Made by a program: the position numbers and the translations under genes. A stretch of DNA of 64,000 nt from Ramazzottius varieornatus (taxonomy: Eukaryota; Tardigrada; Eutardigrada; Parachela; Ramazzottiidae), in the NCBI GenBank assembly GCA_001949185.1, contig BDGG01000001.1, forward strand, positions 1 to 64,000, written 5' to 3'. Of this stretch, positions 24,301 through 34,966 are shown one piece after another. Each line of letters starts with the position of its first letter. The first letter of the stretch is position 1. The notes under the pieces were generated by a model. That model had not been told where the DNA came from. It worked only from the letters and a program-made list of their open reading frames with translations, and did no database searches.

Positions 24301-26448
24301 CAGCTAACTGAGCCTTCTGAAATGCCAGCTGACGGTTCTGCAAATCTAACTTCATGGTACCGTACTCTTGTTCGGTCTTGGCAGAAGCCGACAGAACGTC
24401 AACCAGTCTATCGCTTCGGGTCGGCGGCCTGTATCGTTTGGAGCGATCAGCATCGCCTTCCCCGTGCTCCGCTTTTCGGTTCGGATTGCGTGTGTTGACT
24501 CCCATATGGCCATTGATTTCGTGTTCCTCTTCCCCGTCCGTATCTCCGTCATCACTCGAAAAACCAAGTTTACCTGCAAGCAGACGCCGTGAGAAGGCAA
24601 AAGTACCACTTGCGCAAGTATCCGGTTAACAAACCAGAAAAATGCGCCACTTCACCTGGGTAAGCAACATTAGTCAAGATTGAACCTCACCTCGACGTCG
24701 TTTCATCATGTTCATCGAAGCATCTCGAATGTTCTTCCCCTGCTGGACCTCCGTGACTCCCCTAGCTTTTCGGCTTGACTTCTTCGCAGCAAGGACAGCT
24801 GGCGCTTTTGCAGCTTCTTCGGCGTGATGTCTGGCTTCTTCCTTTCGCAGGAAGGCGAGTTCTTCCAGCAGCTGCTTCAACTCTTTATACTGTTCTGCCG
24901 TACCAGACTTCGGAAGCTTGCTCATCTTCTTGTCTTGATCATCCAACAGCTTCCTCACTTTCAGAAAGTTGCTTTGTGCCTGGGCTTTAATCCCTGCTTC
25001 CTTCAAGGCAGCTCGTATAGACTCCCATGCTTTGTCCTTAGCAGATCCGCTGGCATACTGGAATGGATTTTTGGCGGCCACTTGACGGAGAAGAGCAATC
25101 AGATGACACGGTTTGTAGGCAAATCTACATCTCCGGCTTCGCTGGGAATCATCTCTCTCCTTCTGGCTCCCGCTTTCGCTGTCCGACATTTTCACGGCTG
25201 ATGAGTCCTGAGAAGCGTAAGCAACGGAAGGTATTTCTTGACAAAAGAAGGAAAATGGAAAACAGGACGAGAAATGAAATTTGAAATTTCGAATTTGAAG
25301 CATAGCTGGTCAATACGGCAATCAACTCAGCACAGAATTGAAATTCCGTTGCACAGAATTTGAAATTCTGTGCAGCGATATTAGGCAAAACATAAGCCGT
25401 GGATAGCTGCACAGCATAAAACCTATACATATGCTGTGCAATGCGAAAACATGACTAGCGAAACAGGTCTAATAAAAAACATTGCAAATAGAATAGTTTT
25501 CAGTACTGTAAGATTTTTTTTAATAAATTTTGTGGTTTCTAAATATTTTTAATTTTCACTAAAATAAACGGAACGCTCTCTGCACAGCGCCTTCCGCTAC
25601 CGTAGTCTCCTAATACCACCTTCTCACCACCGTTCGTCTGTGCGTATCACCTGTTGTTCACCACCGTCAATCAATTTGATTCTGAAATTTCTGCCCACCA
25701 TTTTTCTTTCTGCAAGCTGTGCAACGACGGTCACTGATGAACAGAGGATTCACCCTTTTGACTCACTTGTCAGTTCGAAGTATCCTGACCAGAAATGACT
25801 TCTCCGCATGCCTTTGCGCCTACGCGCTGATCAATGGTCGAGATCCAGGGACAGCGTTATTGTCGGTGGTAACGATTTGGAATTGAACGGTGGCATTAGG
25901 AGATTATGGTGGTGAAAGGTGCTGTGCGGAAACTTCCCCAATAATATTAATATAACAGGTAATGTGACGGTATAATATTGATGAGACAGTGGGCATTTTG
26001 ACGAGGGTTATCTTTTTTAGCTAGTTGGCGCCTGTGTGACAGGACACACGAGAACCTGGTAGTCTTCCAGAATATCCACTGGCCCGGCTTGCTCTTCCAC
26101 CACGCTATGGACGGTGGCTCTTTCGGTCGCTTCTACTGTGGACGAGGTCTACGGGAAATCAGCGTGCCCTTCCTGTACGGCGCACCCGGCGACACTGTCC
26201 TCTCCGTCGACATCAGCATCGTGCCCGACTACGACATGAACGTGTCGTATGAAGAGCGTGAGCGGGTCAAGAAGGAGAAGTTCGATGCGGCGGAAAAGGC
26301 TGCTGAGCAAGCCGACTTTGACCAACGCTATGAAGCTGGCGGCTCCGTCTACTCCTCCGAAGGCGAACAGACTGAGAACGCAGAATTGCTGGAGACAGGG
26401 GACGTCCAGCCCATCGACTACTCGGCGCCACCAAGCCAGGACGAATAG
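21356..26448 (+). CDS. RSPH9: Radial spoke head protein 9, split by a transposon-bearing intron
   Basis: Exons: about 21356-21555, 21643-21814, 22112-22235, 22307-22462 and 26021-26448, phases all consistent. Landmarks: FAFWGKIHGIQNDYYIVQ, RDGLTWFNLAPAADALISSG, EEERLAYVVRCVDDEGMMIP, GMSFDDCSNLENYLTF, and in the last exon HENLVVFQNIHWPGLLFHHA with FYCGRGLREISVPFLYG, which is the RSPH9 C-terminal block. RSPH9 is a head subunit of the ciliary radial spoke. The 3.56-kb intron 22463-26020 holds a Harbinger transposon. After the conserved end there is an acidic tail of about 80 residues to TAG at 26446. The frame then stays open for 38 more acidic Ser/Thr-rich codons to TAA at 26563, so the TAG may not be the true end. 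An upstream first exon cannot be excluded. Confidence 0.88.
21882..22055. repeat. Family-A hairpins, two modules, in RSPH9 intron 2
   Basis: GTAGGGCACGC...GTGCGCCACTTGGC and GAGTGGCGCACG...ATGCGCTGCTTGGG, right terminus GAATCTGTATGCCGAGCTGC. Confidence 0.7.
22823..23873 (+). pseudogene. Harbinger DDE transposase, interrupted by TAG and a frameshift
   Basis: Exon 22823-23204 and 23294-23873. HARBI1-family landmarks: LERLRLALRIPD, CIVLRRSVSRNRL, then FINGTMRPTCHP (first Asp position is N here, INGT rather than IDGT), GIKFQSVMYPNGIIGHLFGP, CRHDAGILRESG (second Asp), LYGDPAYPMSRYLLSPF and FEWGFGNIVNKL (Glu). An in-frame TAG lies at 22949-22951 and a -1 shift is needed near 23620-23635 to reach LYGDPAYP. 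The element would therefore need recoding or is dead. The first catalytic Asp appears replaced by Asn, which supports inactivity. Confidence 0.85.
24257..25189 (-). CDS. Harbinger-associated Myb/SANT-like DNA-binding protein
   Basis: Two exons, 25189-24691 and 24573-24257, joined in phase. An acidic start (MSDSESGSQKERDDSQ) precedes a Myb/SANT-like domain of about 80 residues (KPCHLIALLRQVAAKNPFQY...KDKAWESIRAALKE). A basic linker and a C-terminal coiled coil (YGTMKLDLQNRQLAFQKAQL) follow. Harbinger elements carry such a second protein, which binds the element ends and brings in the transposase. The reading frame is intact, unlike the transposase opposite it. TGA stop. Confidence 0.82.
25581..25933. 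repeat. MITE-like inverted repeat of about 350 bp
   Basis: Left arm begins TGCACAGCGCCTTCCGCTAC and includes CTCCTAATACCACC. The right arm is its imperfect reverse complement (GGTGGCATTAGGAG ... AAAGGTGCTGTGCGG). It sits between the Myb-like gene and the last RSPH9 exon and could be a separate non-autonomous element or the right end of the Harbinger copy. Confidence 0.55.
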
Positions 26449-26565
26449 GCTGAGGAAGATACCGAGGCTTCGGACAACGAAACCACGGCAAATACTTCCG
26501 CCTATACTACTGGAGGAGGCGATACCACCGAACCCGACACCTCCGACACAGAATCAACTCGCTAA

Positions 26566-26789
26566 AATTCATTTCATTAATATGATCATTGCACTGCTGT
26601 TAAACTCAGTGTAGAAAATCGGCAAAATAGCCAGTCTAAAATGCCCGTCGCTTATATCGCAGGAAAAAATGGCGAATACGATTAGTTCGATCGCTTGAAG
26701 TTCTCCCTTCGTGAATTCGACAATTTTCTCCTTCCTTAATTAACGATGCTGTTTTCAGTCTTGACCATTCAAGTAAGTAACGTGAGACG
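26566..26789. other. Short convergent gap between RSPH9 and a coiled-coil gene
   Basis: AT-rich; no coding or repeat signal seen. Confidence 0.4.
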
Positions 26790-28939
26790 TTAGTTTTCCT
26801 CTGCAGATTGTCGAGGTACAAGGTCGTCTTGTGGTTGTTGGTCAAAGATGGGACATTGAGAGCTGTCATCCATCTTCTCTTCCTTGTTGAGATCATCCGA
26901 TTTCATGAAACTTTTACTCGCTGTCGATGGTCGAGTGTCTTCAACAGGTAAGGGAGCCATGCTTGGTTGCCGCCAGCTCCATCCGCGGACTCCATGAGGG
27001 CTCATGAGGAAGTCGCGCTCCATGGGGGCTGTCGGTACGGGCGAAATGGCCAGCCGTTTCAGCATGGCACTGGTGTTTTGCCTGTATTTGAGCAGATGCT
27101 GGTAGTCAAAGGCCAGCATCTTGTCCTTAGCGTCCAGCTCCGCGCGGAACTTGTTTAGTAGCTTCACTTCGTTGACGCGCCTCAGCACATCCGCCCGCAA
27201 ACGCCGGTTCTCGTCCATCTTGATCTTCAACCGATAAACAAAGTAGGGCAGAGTTTCCTGCAAAACTAACCCTGGAACATTGCCCGTAGTCGCCTCGTCC
27301 CTTACCGAAAATATCATACACGAAACGATAATTATGTGAGGTCAGCAAACGAAACGTGGAAAATCTTTTTCCACAGTGGTGCACTTTTCCGTTGCTAAAA
27401 CTGGATGCGTGCGCCACTTGAGATGCTAATTTTCGAAGAGTCGTCTGCCGGCCTCTCAGACGACGGACTAAGACGTGATACCTTAGCCAGATGCTCGGAT
27501 AAAATTTCCAAGCGATGTTCGCGACCTTCCAGATCAATTAGCCGATGTTCTAAAAACAAAAGCAAAATCATTTTCATTTCACAAAAATAATTGGCGGAGT
27601 GTTTCGCTTACTGGCATGTCGGAGTCGAATGCGTTGAGCTCCCTCCGCTTGTTCTTCCCGGGCCGTGTCCAGCTGTTTCTTCAAAGTGCCTATGGTATTT
27701 TTCTGTCCTTCTTTGACATCCTACACTGCATAAGTCCGCAGGGGTTGTATGATTTTACCATACAGAAGAAAAGCAGTGCGAGGGCGTGTCAAGCTACTCA
27801 CTCGCAGATATTCCAAGTCGGCCAATTTCTTCCCGAGGTCCTGACGAAAGTCACGGACTCGACTAAGCTCGCTGGACAACTCTGAACGAGAAAACAAAGA
27901 ACAAGTTACATCGACACCCGGGTCCATTTGATTTGCACTACAATACATGAATTTCAAGTGTTTGGCAAACCAACTGGAGAAGATCGTTCTCCAGAGTATG
28001 CATAATAGGCTCGGCGAAGCTATAATAAACCTCTTTAACCGCTCTCAGCCGCGGCTAAAAGATTTCTCAGCCATGGCTTAAAAGTGTTGTGCGTTACTCC
28101 GTTCGGTTGATTTATCGATGTTAAGTCGGCGAAAAAGTTTGTTCTAAAGTCCAGAATGGCGCATAATCTCAGCCAATACCAGTGAGACCGTGCGCCACTT
28201 GGGAAGAAGAGTCAAACTGGAGAAGAACGATTCTCCTAAGTACCGGTAACTGAGGGTGGGCGCCATTCGGAAAACGATATTATCGAGTTGGTTAGGTCAG
28301 CTTCCATTTACTCTGAAGAAGTCGGTGATGTCGCGCATCGAGTTGGCGTTGGGTAGCCGCCAAATGCTGAGCATAGGCTGTGGCCTCATTGGCGAAGCGG
28401 ACTTTTATGGCTCTGTATTCATCGTCACGGTACTCTCGATACGGTCGGATGTCCACCTACAAGAAGCTAGAAATGGTTATTCGTGTTTCCCTATCAACTG
28501 TAAAATGCTTCACTTACTGTTTCTCACCTCAATCTCCTGCTGTAGTTCCTTGATGTATTGCTGGCACAGTTTATGAGCTTCCTGTCTGTAAGGAAAGGAG
28601 GTTGGAAGACACAACCGTCATCATCGTGCTCGAGAGAAACGTTAGCACATACTTGTCTCTTGTTTCGTGGATAACTTGCTCGATCGTCCCCTGAAGACTT
28701 TCTAACCTTCATAAAGGGAAGGGTTACTCCTCCTTACAGTGAAGCACTTGGATGACCAGTGACTTGGGTGACCTTGTAATTAAAGCTTCGAATTGGTACC
28801 TTTTGCTCTTGCCATCTTTTCGGGCTTGGATAGCGATAAGGATGGGATCTGGCGGCAAATCTGCAGGTGGCGCAACGGGTGTGACTTTCTTCTTCTTCCC
28901 TTTGCTTTTACTGGTCGACTTCCCTTTTTTAGCTGACAT
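26790..28939 (-). CDS. Coiled-coil protein with a Lys-rich start, possibly ciliary
   Basis: Starts MSAKKGKSTSKSKGKKKK at 28939. Coding pieces in order: about 28939-28796, about 28711-28665, 28586-28530 (QEAHKLCQQYIKELQQEIE), about 28457-28300 (VDIRPYREYRDDEYRAIKVR), about 27890-27800, 27720-27612, 27552-27425 and 27305-26790. The body is coiled coil; the last exon ends in a disordered tail (DDSSQCPIFDQQPQDDLVPR). A basic N terminus, then coiled coil with a PYREYRD...IKVRFA block, recalls the DUF4515 group (BBOF1/CCDC166) of basal-body proteins, but this is a weak match. An X-box lies 140 bp upstream, which supports a cilium role. Some inner exon borders are unresolved. Confidence 0.65.
27365..27428. 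repeat. Family-A hairpin in coiled-coil gene intron
   Basis: CACAGTGGTGCACTTTTCCG paired with GCGTGCGCCACTTGAG; the loop contains GCTAAAACTGGAT. One decayed module. Confidence 0.55.
27960..28300. repeat. Family-A repeat, two modules plus both ends, in coiled-coil gene intron
   Basis: Left end TGGCAAACCAACTGGAGAAG, then AGAATGGCGCATAA...GTGCGCCACTTGGG, then GGGCGCCATTCGG and GAGTTGGTTAGG at the right. The first part (27960-28130) also contains an AGCCGCGGCTAAAAG / CAGCCATGGCTTAAAAG direct repeat. Confidence 0.55.
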
Positions 28940-29077
28940 ACCGGCAAGGGCGCAAACGTTAAAACACCTTTTACATTAATACGTAGCCTAATTCGCCACC
29001 CTAATTCCTCCCAGTCAAATCGCTTATCCCTGACGCATTCCTTCCGATGGGTCGAGCGCTAGCGGCAATTCAGTACC

Positions 29078-29090
29078 GTTGTTGGGCAAC
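29078..29090. promoter_or_regulatory. RFX-type X-box between two divergent coiled-coil genes
   Basis: GTTGTTGGGCAAC fits RYYNYY-N-RRNRAC exactly. The surrounding CCGTTGTTGGGCAACCTT is almost the same as CCGTTGCTGGGCGACCTT at 3005-3022. It lies 139 bp upstream of the minus-strand gene and about 370 bp upstream of the plus-strand one. Confidence 0.5.
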
Positions 29091-29452
29091 CTTCCAGCCT
29101 ATATGTGATGGAGGTGGAGATGGAGTTTTTGCACGTCAGAGGAAAGTAACTACATTAACCGAGAGTTGGCGTATTTGAAGATCACTGTATAATACCCTTC
29201 ATAAATTCATACAGCAACCTATTACATGATGATCAAGACTGCGACGTATAGTTATCCACAGACTCCAAACAGACTATCTTATCACGTAAGGAATATGAGT
29301 GGTCCAACGGAACACAGCCAGCTTTCGATACTGCTGCAAATAAGTTCATAGAAGAATTTAAGGATGCTGTTCCGTATATTGTTCAATATTGCGATGGAAG
29401 AAAAAATTAGCGCAAAGTGAGGGCGATGGTCTAAGATCGGCACTTGTTGCAG

Positions 29453-31446
29453 TTTCCCTTCCAAGAGATCAAGCTAGATATTGTGCAGATTCTGAAAGAG
29501 GTAAGCTATGGCCCAATGTGCATCTAGACTTCGATTGGCCTGCGAAACTGGCGCACTGCATGTTATGCCACAATGCTGCTAAATTCCATATGTGTATTCT
29601 TCCCAAGACAGCTCCAGGGGGAAAGAAGGCAGATCGACGCTGTCGGCAATGAGTTGCAGCAATTAATATGCAAACACCAAAGATGTCGACAACGGCTGAT
29701 TGAAGCACAGTCTAAAGCGCAACTCCTCCAACAGTCGGCTACGGCACGACAATGCCACCAGCAGTCCCACACTGTAAGTGATCAACAACCACCCCCTCCA
29801 CCCTCCAGATACTTAAGCATCACTTTTTGTCTGTGCATCTTTGTTAGGATGAAAGTAAGCCAACTCATGACGCGTTGGCCGCCAGAATCGCCCAACAACG
29901 ACAAGCCATCTTTTCAAAGAGGAACGAAGTCAATTACATCAAGTCCATTGAAATAACTGCCGCCAACAAACGTCGACAGGATATTCGGGCAAAACTGTCC
30001 GGTGTCAGTCAGGAAGTCCTCCAACTTCGCCAACACACTGCAGACAACCACAGCAAAAGCTTGTTGGCAAAGGAAAAAACGGTAAACCGGCGAACGCGTC
30101 CGGCAAACAAACTGGACAAGACTGTTTCCTCAAGTGGCGCACATTCACGGTGTGGCTGGCTGCAGGCGTGCGTCACTAGGGAGGACACGATTCTGTCGAG
30201 CTGGTTTGCTTTGGCCAAGTGACGCACATATATTAAGTCTTGTCGGCTGGGAGGGTGCGATCTATTTTATCGAGTTCCTTTGGCCAGAACCGGAACGTTG
30301 GGGCTAGTGTTGTACCAGTCCATCTTTGACAGATGGCGAGTTTGAGACGGAAGCTGCACAAAGCCAAGAAGGAGCTTGACCAGCGCCGTTTCGACCTTCA
30401 GTCGAAAAAGCGTGACTTGCAGAGCGAGGTGGAGGTCCACCGCCAACGGCACGAGGCTCTGAAGAGAAAGTTGGACAACGCCCTGACGTATCAAGAACAC
30501 ATGGACGAACCTCGGTTGAAGAAACAAGATGAGTGCCAGAAAGCCTACACTGCTGTACAGCTGCAGCAATCGGACAAACGCCAGAAACATTCCTCCACCC
30601 TTCAGGACATTGTAAGTCCAAACTTGTAATGTCAGTCATCATAATCTATTTTGGCTATAGTATAACTACAATATTATAATTTAGTTTAATACGTTTAATT
30701 ATAGATTGTTTTGATATTTTCATTCCTTTATTAATATTTTTTGTTGAGTGCAGGATTTGGCTTTGTCGTCTGCGCTAGCTCGGAGAACTCAAGCTCAACT
30801 ACTGGTGTCGAAATTATCAGAGAAGGAGGCCAACTTGGCCAAGAAGCTCAACAGCCTTTGCAGTAAACAAGGGAAGATTGAGCGAATGAGGGAGCATATT
30901 GCCCAGCTGGAGAGGGAAGCCGAGAACTTTCGTCTTCAAAGTCAGCGCAAAGTCCAGTCGACACAAGCCCAACTGGAAGAAGTGCGGCGCGCAAGTGAAA
31001 CGGGCCAACTGGCGCAAGCCTTGGCCGAACAAGAAAAGAGCTACACGGAACTGAGAGGTCTCAAATATACCTTTGCTTTTTATACTGTTGTAGCATTAAA
31101 AGTAAAGTCCAACTTTTGCACAGATCAAGAAACGACTATCGTTTATTTGGAACAAGTACTGAAAAAGCTGGATAATAAGATGCAGGAAGTTGACGAGATG
31201 TGCCATGAGTTGAAGAGTCAGCTGCAGCAAGCCGGTGAGAAACTGCAAGCTGAGCAACAGCTGGCTCAGGCCAACGAAAGAAAGAGCGAAAAGATTCTAA
31301 CTTGGAAGAGGAAGTTTGACAAGGATGACATCAAGCCGACGCTTTACCTCAAAGAGCTGAAAAATCGTCTGGCCACGATGAAGGAGGAAGTGCGCAAGGA
31401 AGAAAGAGGAAGCCAGCTGGTCGATGGAGGCCCGTCCGGCTCCTGA
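29453..31446 (+). CDS. Long coiled-coil protein, family unknown
   Basis: Exons 29453-29500 (FPFQEIKLDIVQILKE), 29618-29773, 29848-30081, 30333-30611, 30754-31057 and 31124-31446, with all phases agreeing. About 448 residues seen, nearly all charged heptads with no globular domain (e.g. SLRRKLHKAKKELDQRRFDL). The end is GGPSGS then TGA. The start codon exon is missing; an ATG at 29391 has no usable donor in phase. Coiled-coil proteins of this kind are frequent in centrosomes and cilia, but nothing in the sequence fixes the role. Confidence 0.7.
30100..30290. repeat. Family-A repeat in coiled-coil gene intron
   Basis: Left end CCGGCAAACAAACTGGACAA, first hairpin AAGTGGCGCACATT...GCGTGCGTCACTAGGG, second arm AAGTGACGCACATA, right end ATTTTATCGAGTTCCTTTGG. 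Confidence 0.7.
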
Positions 31447-31522
31447 AGGCTGACACTGCGCTGACCTGGGCTTTCCGTCGTCATCGGGGCCCGCCTGCAC
31501 TCGCCGCTGAATGGCTGACTGG

Positions 31523-32032
31523 TTACTTGAGCAAGTCCCACACGGTGTCCATCAATGGTCCGCCATTGGCGGTGGGCAGTGGCAGGGTGACCACAGCAGG
31601 CGGCGGTCGCAGTGACACAGGTGCCCCCTTAACATTGTTGGCCGCTAGCGCTGTGCTGTACGCAGCCGCAATCGCACCGTTGACGGCTTGGTTAATATCA
31701 AATTGAGCTAGTGAATGGCCCAACTTTTCTGCAAAAAAAAAGCATTTGTCAGCTTTTCCCTGCAGCTAACCTTCCGTCGCTTTGAACCTCCACTCTATGA
31801 AGAGTTCAGACATTGGATCCCAACAGTTGCTCTTCTTGTGTTAGCATTTGAGCAACTGCTGAAGCAAGTAGCAAGAAGGTCAACCTTTTATCTGCTGATT
31901 TTCCGTCAGCAAGCGTTGTCGGTCCGCTTCCAGCATGCGTGTGTCCTTAATTAGTTTGTACAGGAGGCGGCTAGCAATGCTCAGCTTGTATCTCAGACGC
32001 CCTTCTTTCCCTCCAACGTTATCTTCAGCCAT
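31523..32032 (-). CDS. Small two-exon protein, about 116 residues
   Basis: Exons 32032-31886 and about 31729-31523 join in phase. The N-terminal half is a basic helix (LRYKLSIASRLLYKLIKDTR, then a leucine-rich stretch), the C-terminal half is Ala/Pro-rich (LPLPTANGGPLMDTVWDLLK) and ends in TAA. It ends 77 bp from the end of the convergent coiled-coil gene. I do not recognise it. Confidence 0.6.
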
Positions 32033-32290
32033 CTTATCCTCTATCCTCGATACGAAAACTCGTAGAAAATCAATGACATACTGTTCCTCATCTTCTCTCT
32101 GTTGATCGATTCATATTGAAAAAATAAAAATCACTTGGAGACGTTAGTGCGTTTTCAGGCCGATACTAAAGTGCGCTCGCTTCATTTTTCATCTGACACA
32201 GCAGAAATAACTAAATACCTTTTTTTACCACGGAGAGATTCTTTGAGGCAAATTTCGCCTGCAATTCTTCAAGTTTGACAGCTGAATAGC
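32033..32290. other. Upstream region of two divergent genes
   Basis: AT-rich with poly-A and poly-T runs; no gene seen. Confidence 0.35.
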
Positions 32291-34966
32291 ATGAGTTGTG
32301 ATAACGATGCAGAAGCCGACCCTACTTCTACCATCGCAATTTCCGAGGAAGAGAAGCCATCGCCGCCTTCAGCTCCTCCACTTCGTCCCCTCGACCCATT
32401 GGTCAACTTCCCTACCTTCAAATTTACCCCGAAGGAAGCTCAGCCTGTCCTGACGGACCATAACCAGCGGACCATAACCAGCGGTCAACCCGTGGAGAAA
32501 GCCAAAGCCTTCCAGCCAGCTATAGAGTTCCTGGCTTCCGCCAAAGACGTGGTTGTTCCCCGCACGCGACTGCCCCAGGCCACCAAGCACATTCCCATCG
32601 AGCATCACAAGAAGCACCACTACGGCTGCGAAATCTGCGGTCGCCCACCAAGTATCATGTGCAGTGCTTGTAAAGAAACGTACTACTGGTAAGCCGGACG
32701 GTCTATTCAGTCGGGCAGGTCGACAAACGAAACGTAAAAGATGGGTGATTCAAGTGACGCACGTTTTCGGTGTGGCTGGCTGGAAGTGTGCGCCACTTTG
32801 AAACATGATCTTGTCCAGCTTACTTGCTTTCCCTAGTGGCGCACGTTTGAACTGTTATTGGCTGGAAGCGTGCGTCACTTGGAGCAACCATCTTGTGCGG
32901 CGTTTCGTCTGTCGGCTGCTCCTCTGCAGCTGGGCGGTTGCTGTGGGGTATTGACGAAGTCCTTTCAGGTGTTTAGCGGTGAAGAGCATTGTCTGTTGGA
33001 CTTTCACGCCATCCACAAGTTCATCTGTGTCAAGCTGAAGATCGTCCGTAATGTGGCCAGCAAGAGTGAACAGTGGAAGCGCCATTCCAAGCAGGACATT
33101 GCGGAGAATATCAAGATGAGAAAGGTCAGTCTTACCACCCCCTTTTGCAATGTGAAGAACTGAACATGCATCCACCATCCTTGGTTGTAGATTATTCTGT
33201 TGAATATTGCCAACAACATGGCGGGACGACATCTGATTCGTGGCAACTACTCTTTCACCATCTGTTGCTCGCTGCTGGCCCAGAAGATGGTTCAGGAATT
33301 GTACGGAGGGAACAGCCCACAGATAGTCCGTCCGTACCTGTCCATGGCCGAAGCCTACCTTTTGAGACAAAAGCTAGAACGAAGTCGATACTACAGCGCC
33401 TTGATTCACTTCCTCACAAGCCACAAGCTAGGCCAGCAGCTGCCGACAGAACAAGAGCAGCAATTACGAAGGCTGGAAGCCAACCAGCTGGCTCGCCAAG
33501 GCAAGTGGCAACAGGCTAAGCTTGTCCTGGCCACACAGGTACCACCTTAACTGCTCCAACTGCAACAACCACATTTCTTTACACCAACTTCAGGACGAGT
33601 GTCTTTCTCAGATTGTGGAAATAGCGTTCGAGACCGGTTTGGACAACCACTGCCTTCTGGATAGCCTTTTCCATCTGGCCAACGTCTGCTTTCTGGATAA
33701 GGACATCGTGGCAGCCACTGCCTTCTACGCTTACGTTCGTTCCTTCGCCCATCGAAATATTTCGCAACTGGAGCTCGGCAAGCGAACTCTGCCAGATTGT
33801 TTTCCCAACTGGCGCACACTTACAACCAGAAACACCGAGAACATGCGCTACGTAGGGAAAGCAACCACGTTAGGTTTTCAAAGTGGCGCACACTTCATGG
33901 AAGTGACAGTGGAGAGACGCGCCACTTGGGAAAACGGTCTTGCCGGGTTTCTTTACCGAGCTTCTAACTGATTCACCCGCTTATTGTACGTAGTTCCTCC
34001 AAATCCTCTCCGATGCTCTGGTGAAGGACGTTACGCAGGGCGCGGCAAGTCTCCATCGGGTGATTGAGGAAGACCTCAACGAGGAAGTCATCGAAGAGAA
34101 CAAGCTGGGAATCACTTTGAAAGACGACCTCCAGTGGGCGCATCTCATGTCCCAAACCGACTACGCCGGTATAATATACCACTTCGGCCGCTTCCTTCTG
34201 GATGCTATAGTAGACACTTTGTTTTTTGTAATACTCTTTTTTCCTTGACAGTGTATTTGAAGCGAGAAAGGATATTGATGTACCTTCGGACAATCATGCT
34301 GCAGTTCGAGACTGCCAATCGCACCGACTTTCCCGATATCTTCCCCGCATTACACTACTGCGTGGCCATGGCTCTCTTCATCTGTCGCCAGTGGAAAGAG
34401 GTAGACCATCGCCAAGGTTAACATTCCATTTTATGACATATTCAGCTTTTTCAAATTTCTCGCGCGTACTTTTCCTGTTTGTGGGTTTTGTTCCAGAAAC
34501 GAATAGCCAATTTTTTTACGGCATGTATTCTGATTTTGAAATGTTACAGGCGAGCAACATGTACGGCGAAGCAGTATCACTGACCACGCCAGCTCGCCAG
34601 GCCGACTTTAGTGACATTCACAAGGTGATGGACACATTGCAAGCGCATGCAAAGGTTGGGTTGAATGCGCTGGAAGTTGTGGAAGCCCCGCTGGAAGTCA
34701 GGCACAAGAAAGGCAAGAAGAAGCGAGAACCGATAGCTCTCAAGCCGGCAGAAGTCAAGCCCTGCATCAACCCAGTCAAGCCTTTATGGCGACCTCAACT
34801 GGTGGACTTTGAGGCCGAAGAGAAGCTGGACCAAGATGACGAGTTGGGCCTGACCATGAAACGTCTCGTCGACAACGTAAATCAGTACAAGAAGGAACAA
34901 CAGCAAAAAGAAGCTGCAGCTAATGCTGATAATATCAACATTCTGAGCAAACTTGGCATAATCTAA
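32291..34966 (+). CDS. ZMYND12: ZMYND12-like MYND-finger and TPR protein
   Basis: Exons: 32291-32688, 32977-33124, 33191-33538, 33594 to about 33850, about 33992-34168, 34252-34400 and 34551-34966. The MYND finger spans exons 1-2: YGCEICGRPPSIMCSACKET, then YYC-GEEH, then the H-x3-C ending CLLDFHAIHKFIC. TPR-like helices follow (AGRHLIRGNYSFTICCSLLA, ARQGKWQQAKLVLATQ, LFHLANVCFLDKDIVAATAF). This order is that of ZMYND12, which in vertebrates is needed for sperm-flagellum assembly. The protein is longer than vertebrate ZMYND12, with a Pro-rich N-terminal extension and a Lys-rich C-terminal one. Exon 4 has no GT donor before a family-A repeat begins; it seems to run about 80 bp into the repeat and use GTAGGG at 33851. 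TAA stop. Confidence 0.85.
32700..32900. repeat. Family-A repeat, two modules, in ZMYND12 intron 1
   Basis: GTCGACAAACGAAACGTAAA at left, hairpins CAAGTGACGCACG...GTGCGCCACTTTG and CTAGTGGCGCACG...GCGTGCGTCACTTGG, right end GAGCAACCATCTTGTGC. Confidence 0.7.
33776..33966. repeat. Family-A repeat, two modules, overlapping the end of ZMYND12 exon 4
   Basis: The left terminus GAGCTCGGCAAGCGAACTCT is read in frame with the exon. Hairpins CAACTGGCGCACAC...ATGCGCTACGTAGGG and AAGTGGCGCACAC...GCGCCACTTGGG follow; right terminus GGTTTCTTTACCGAGCTTC. Confidence 0.7.

Larger units (their letters stand above)
22463..26020. mobile_element. RSPH9 intron carrying a PIF/Harbinger transposon
   Basis: The intron is more than twenty times longer than most here and contains both proteins diagnostic of a Harbinger element: a DDE transposase on + (22823-23873) and a Myb-like protein on - (25189-24257), tail to tail. 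Two tandem 26-bp units with the core GGAAATGCGCCACTTT lie at 22657-22708, upstream of the transposase. The exact termini and the expected 3-bp target duplication were not located, so the given span is the intron, not the element. Confidence 0.75.
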
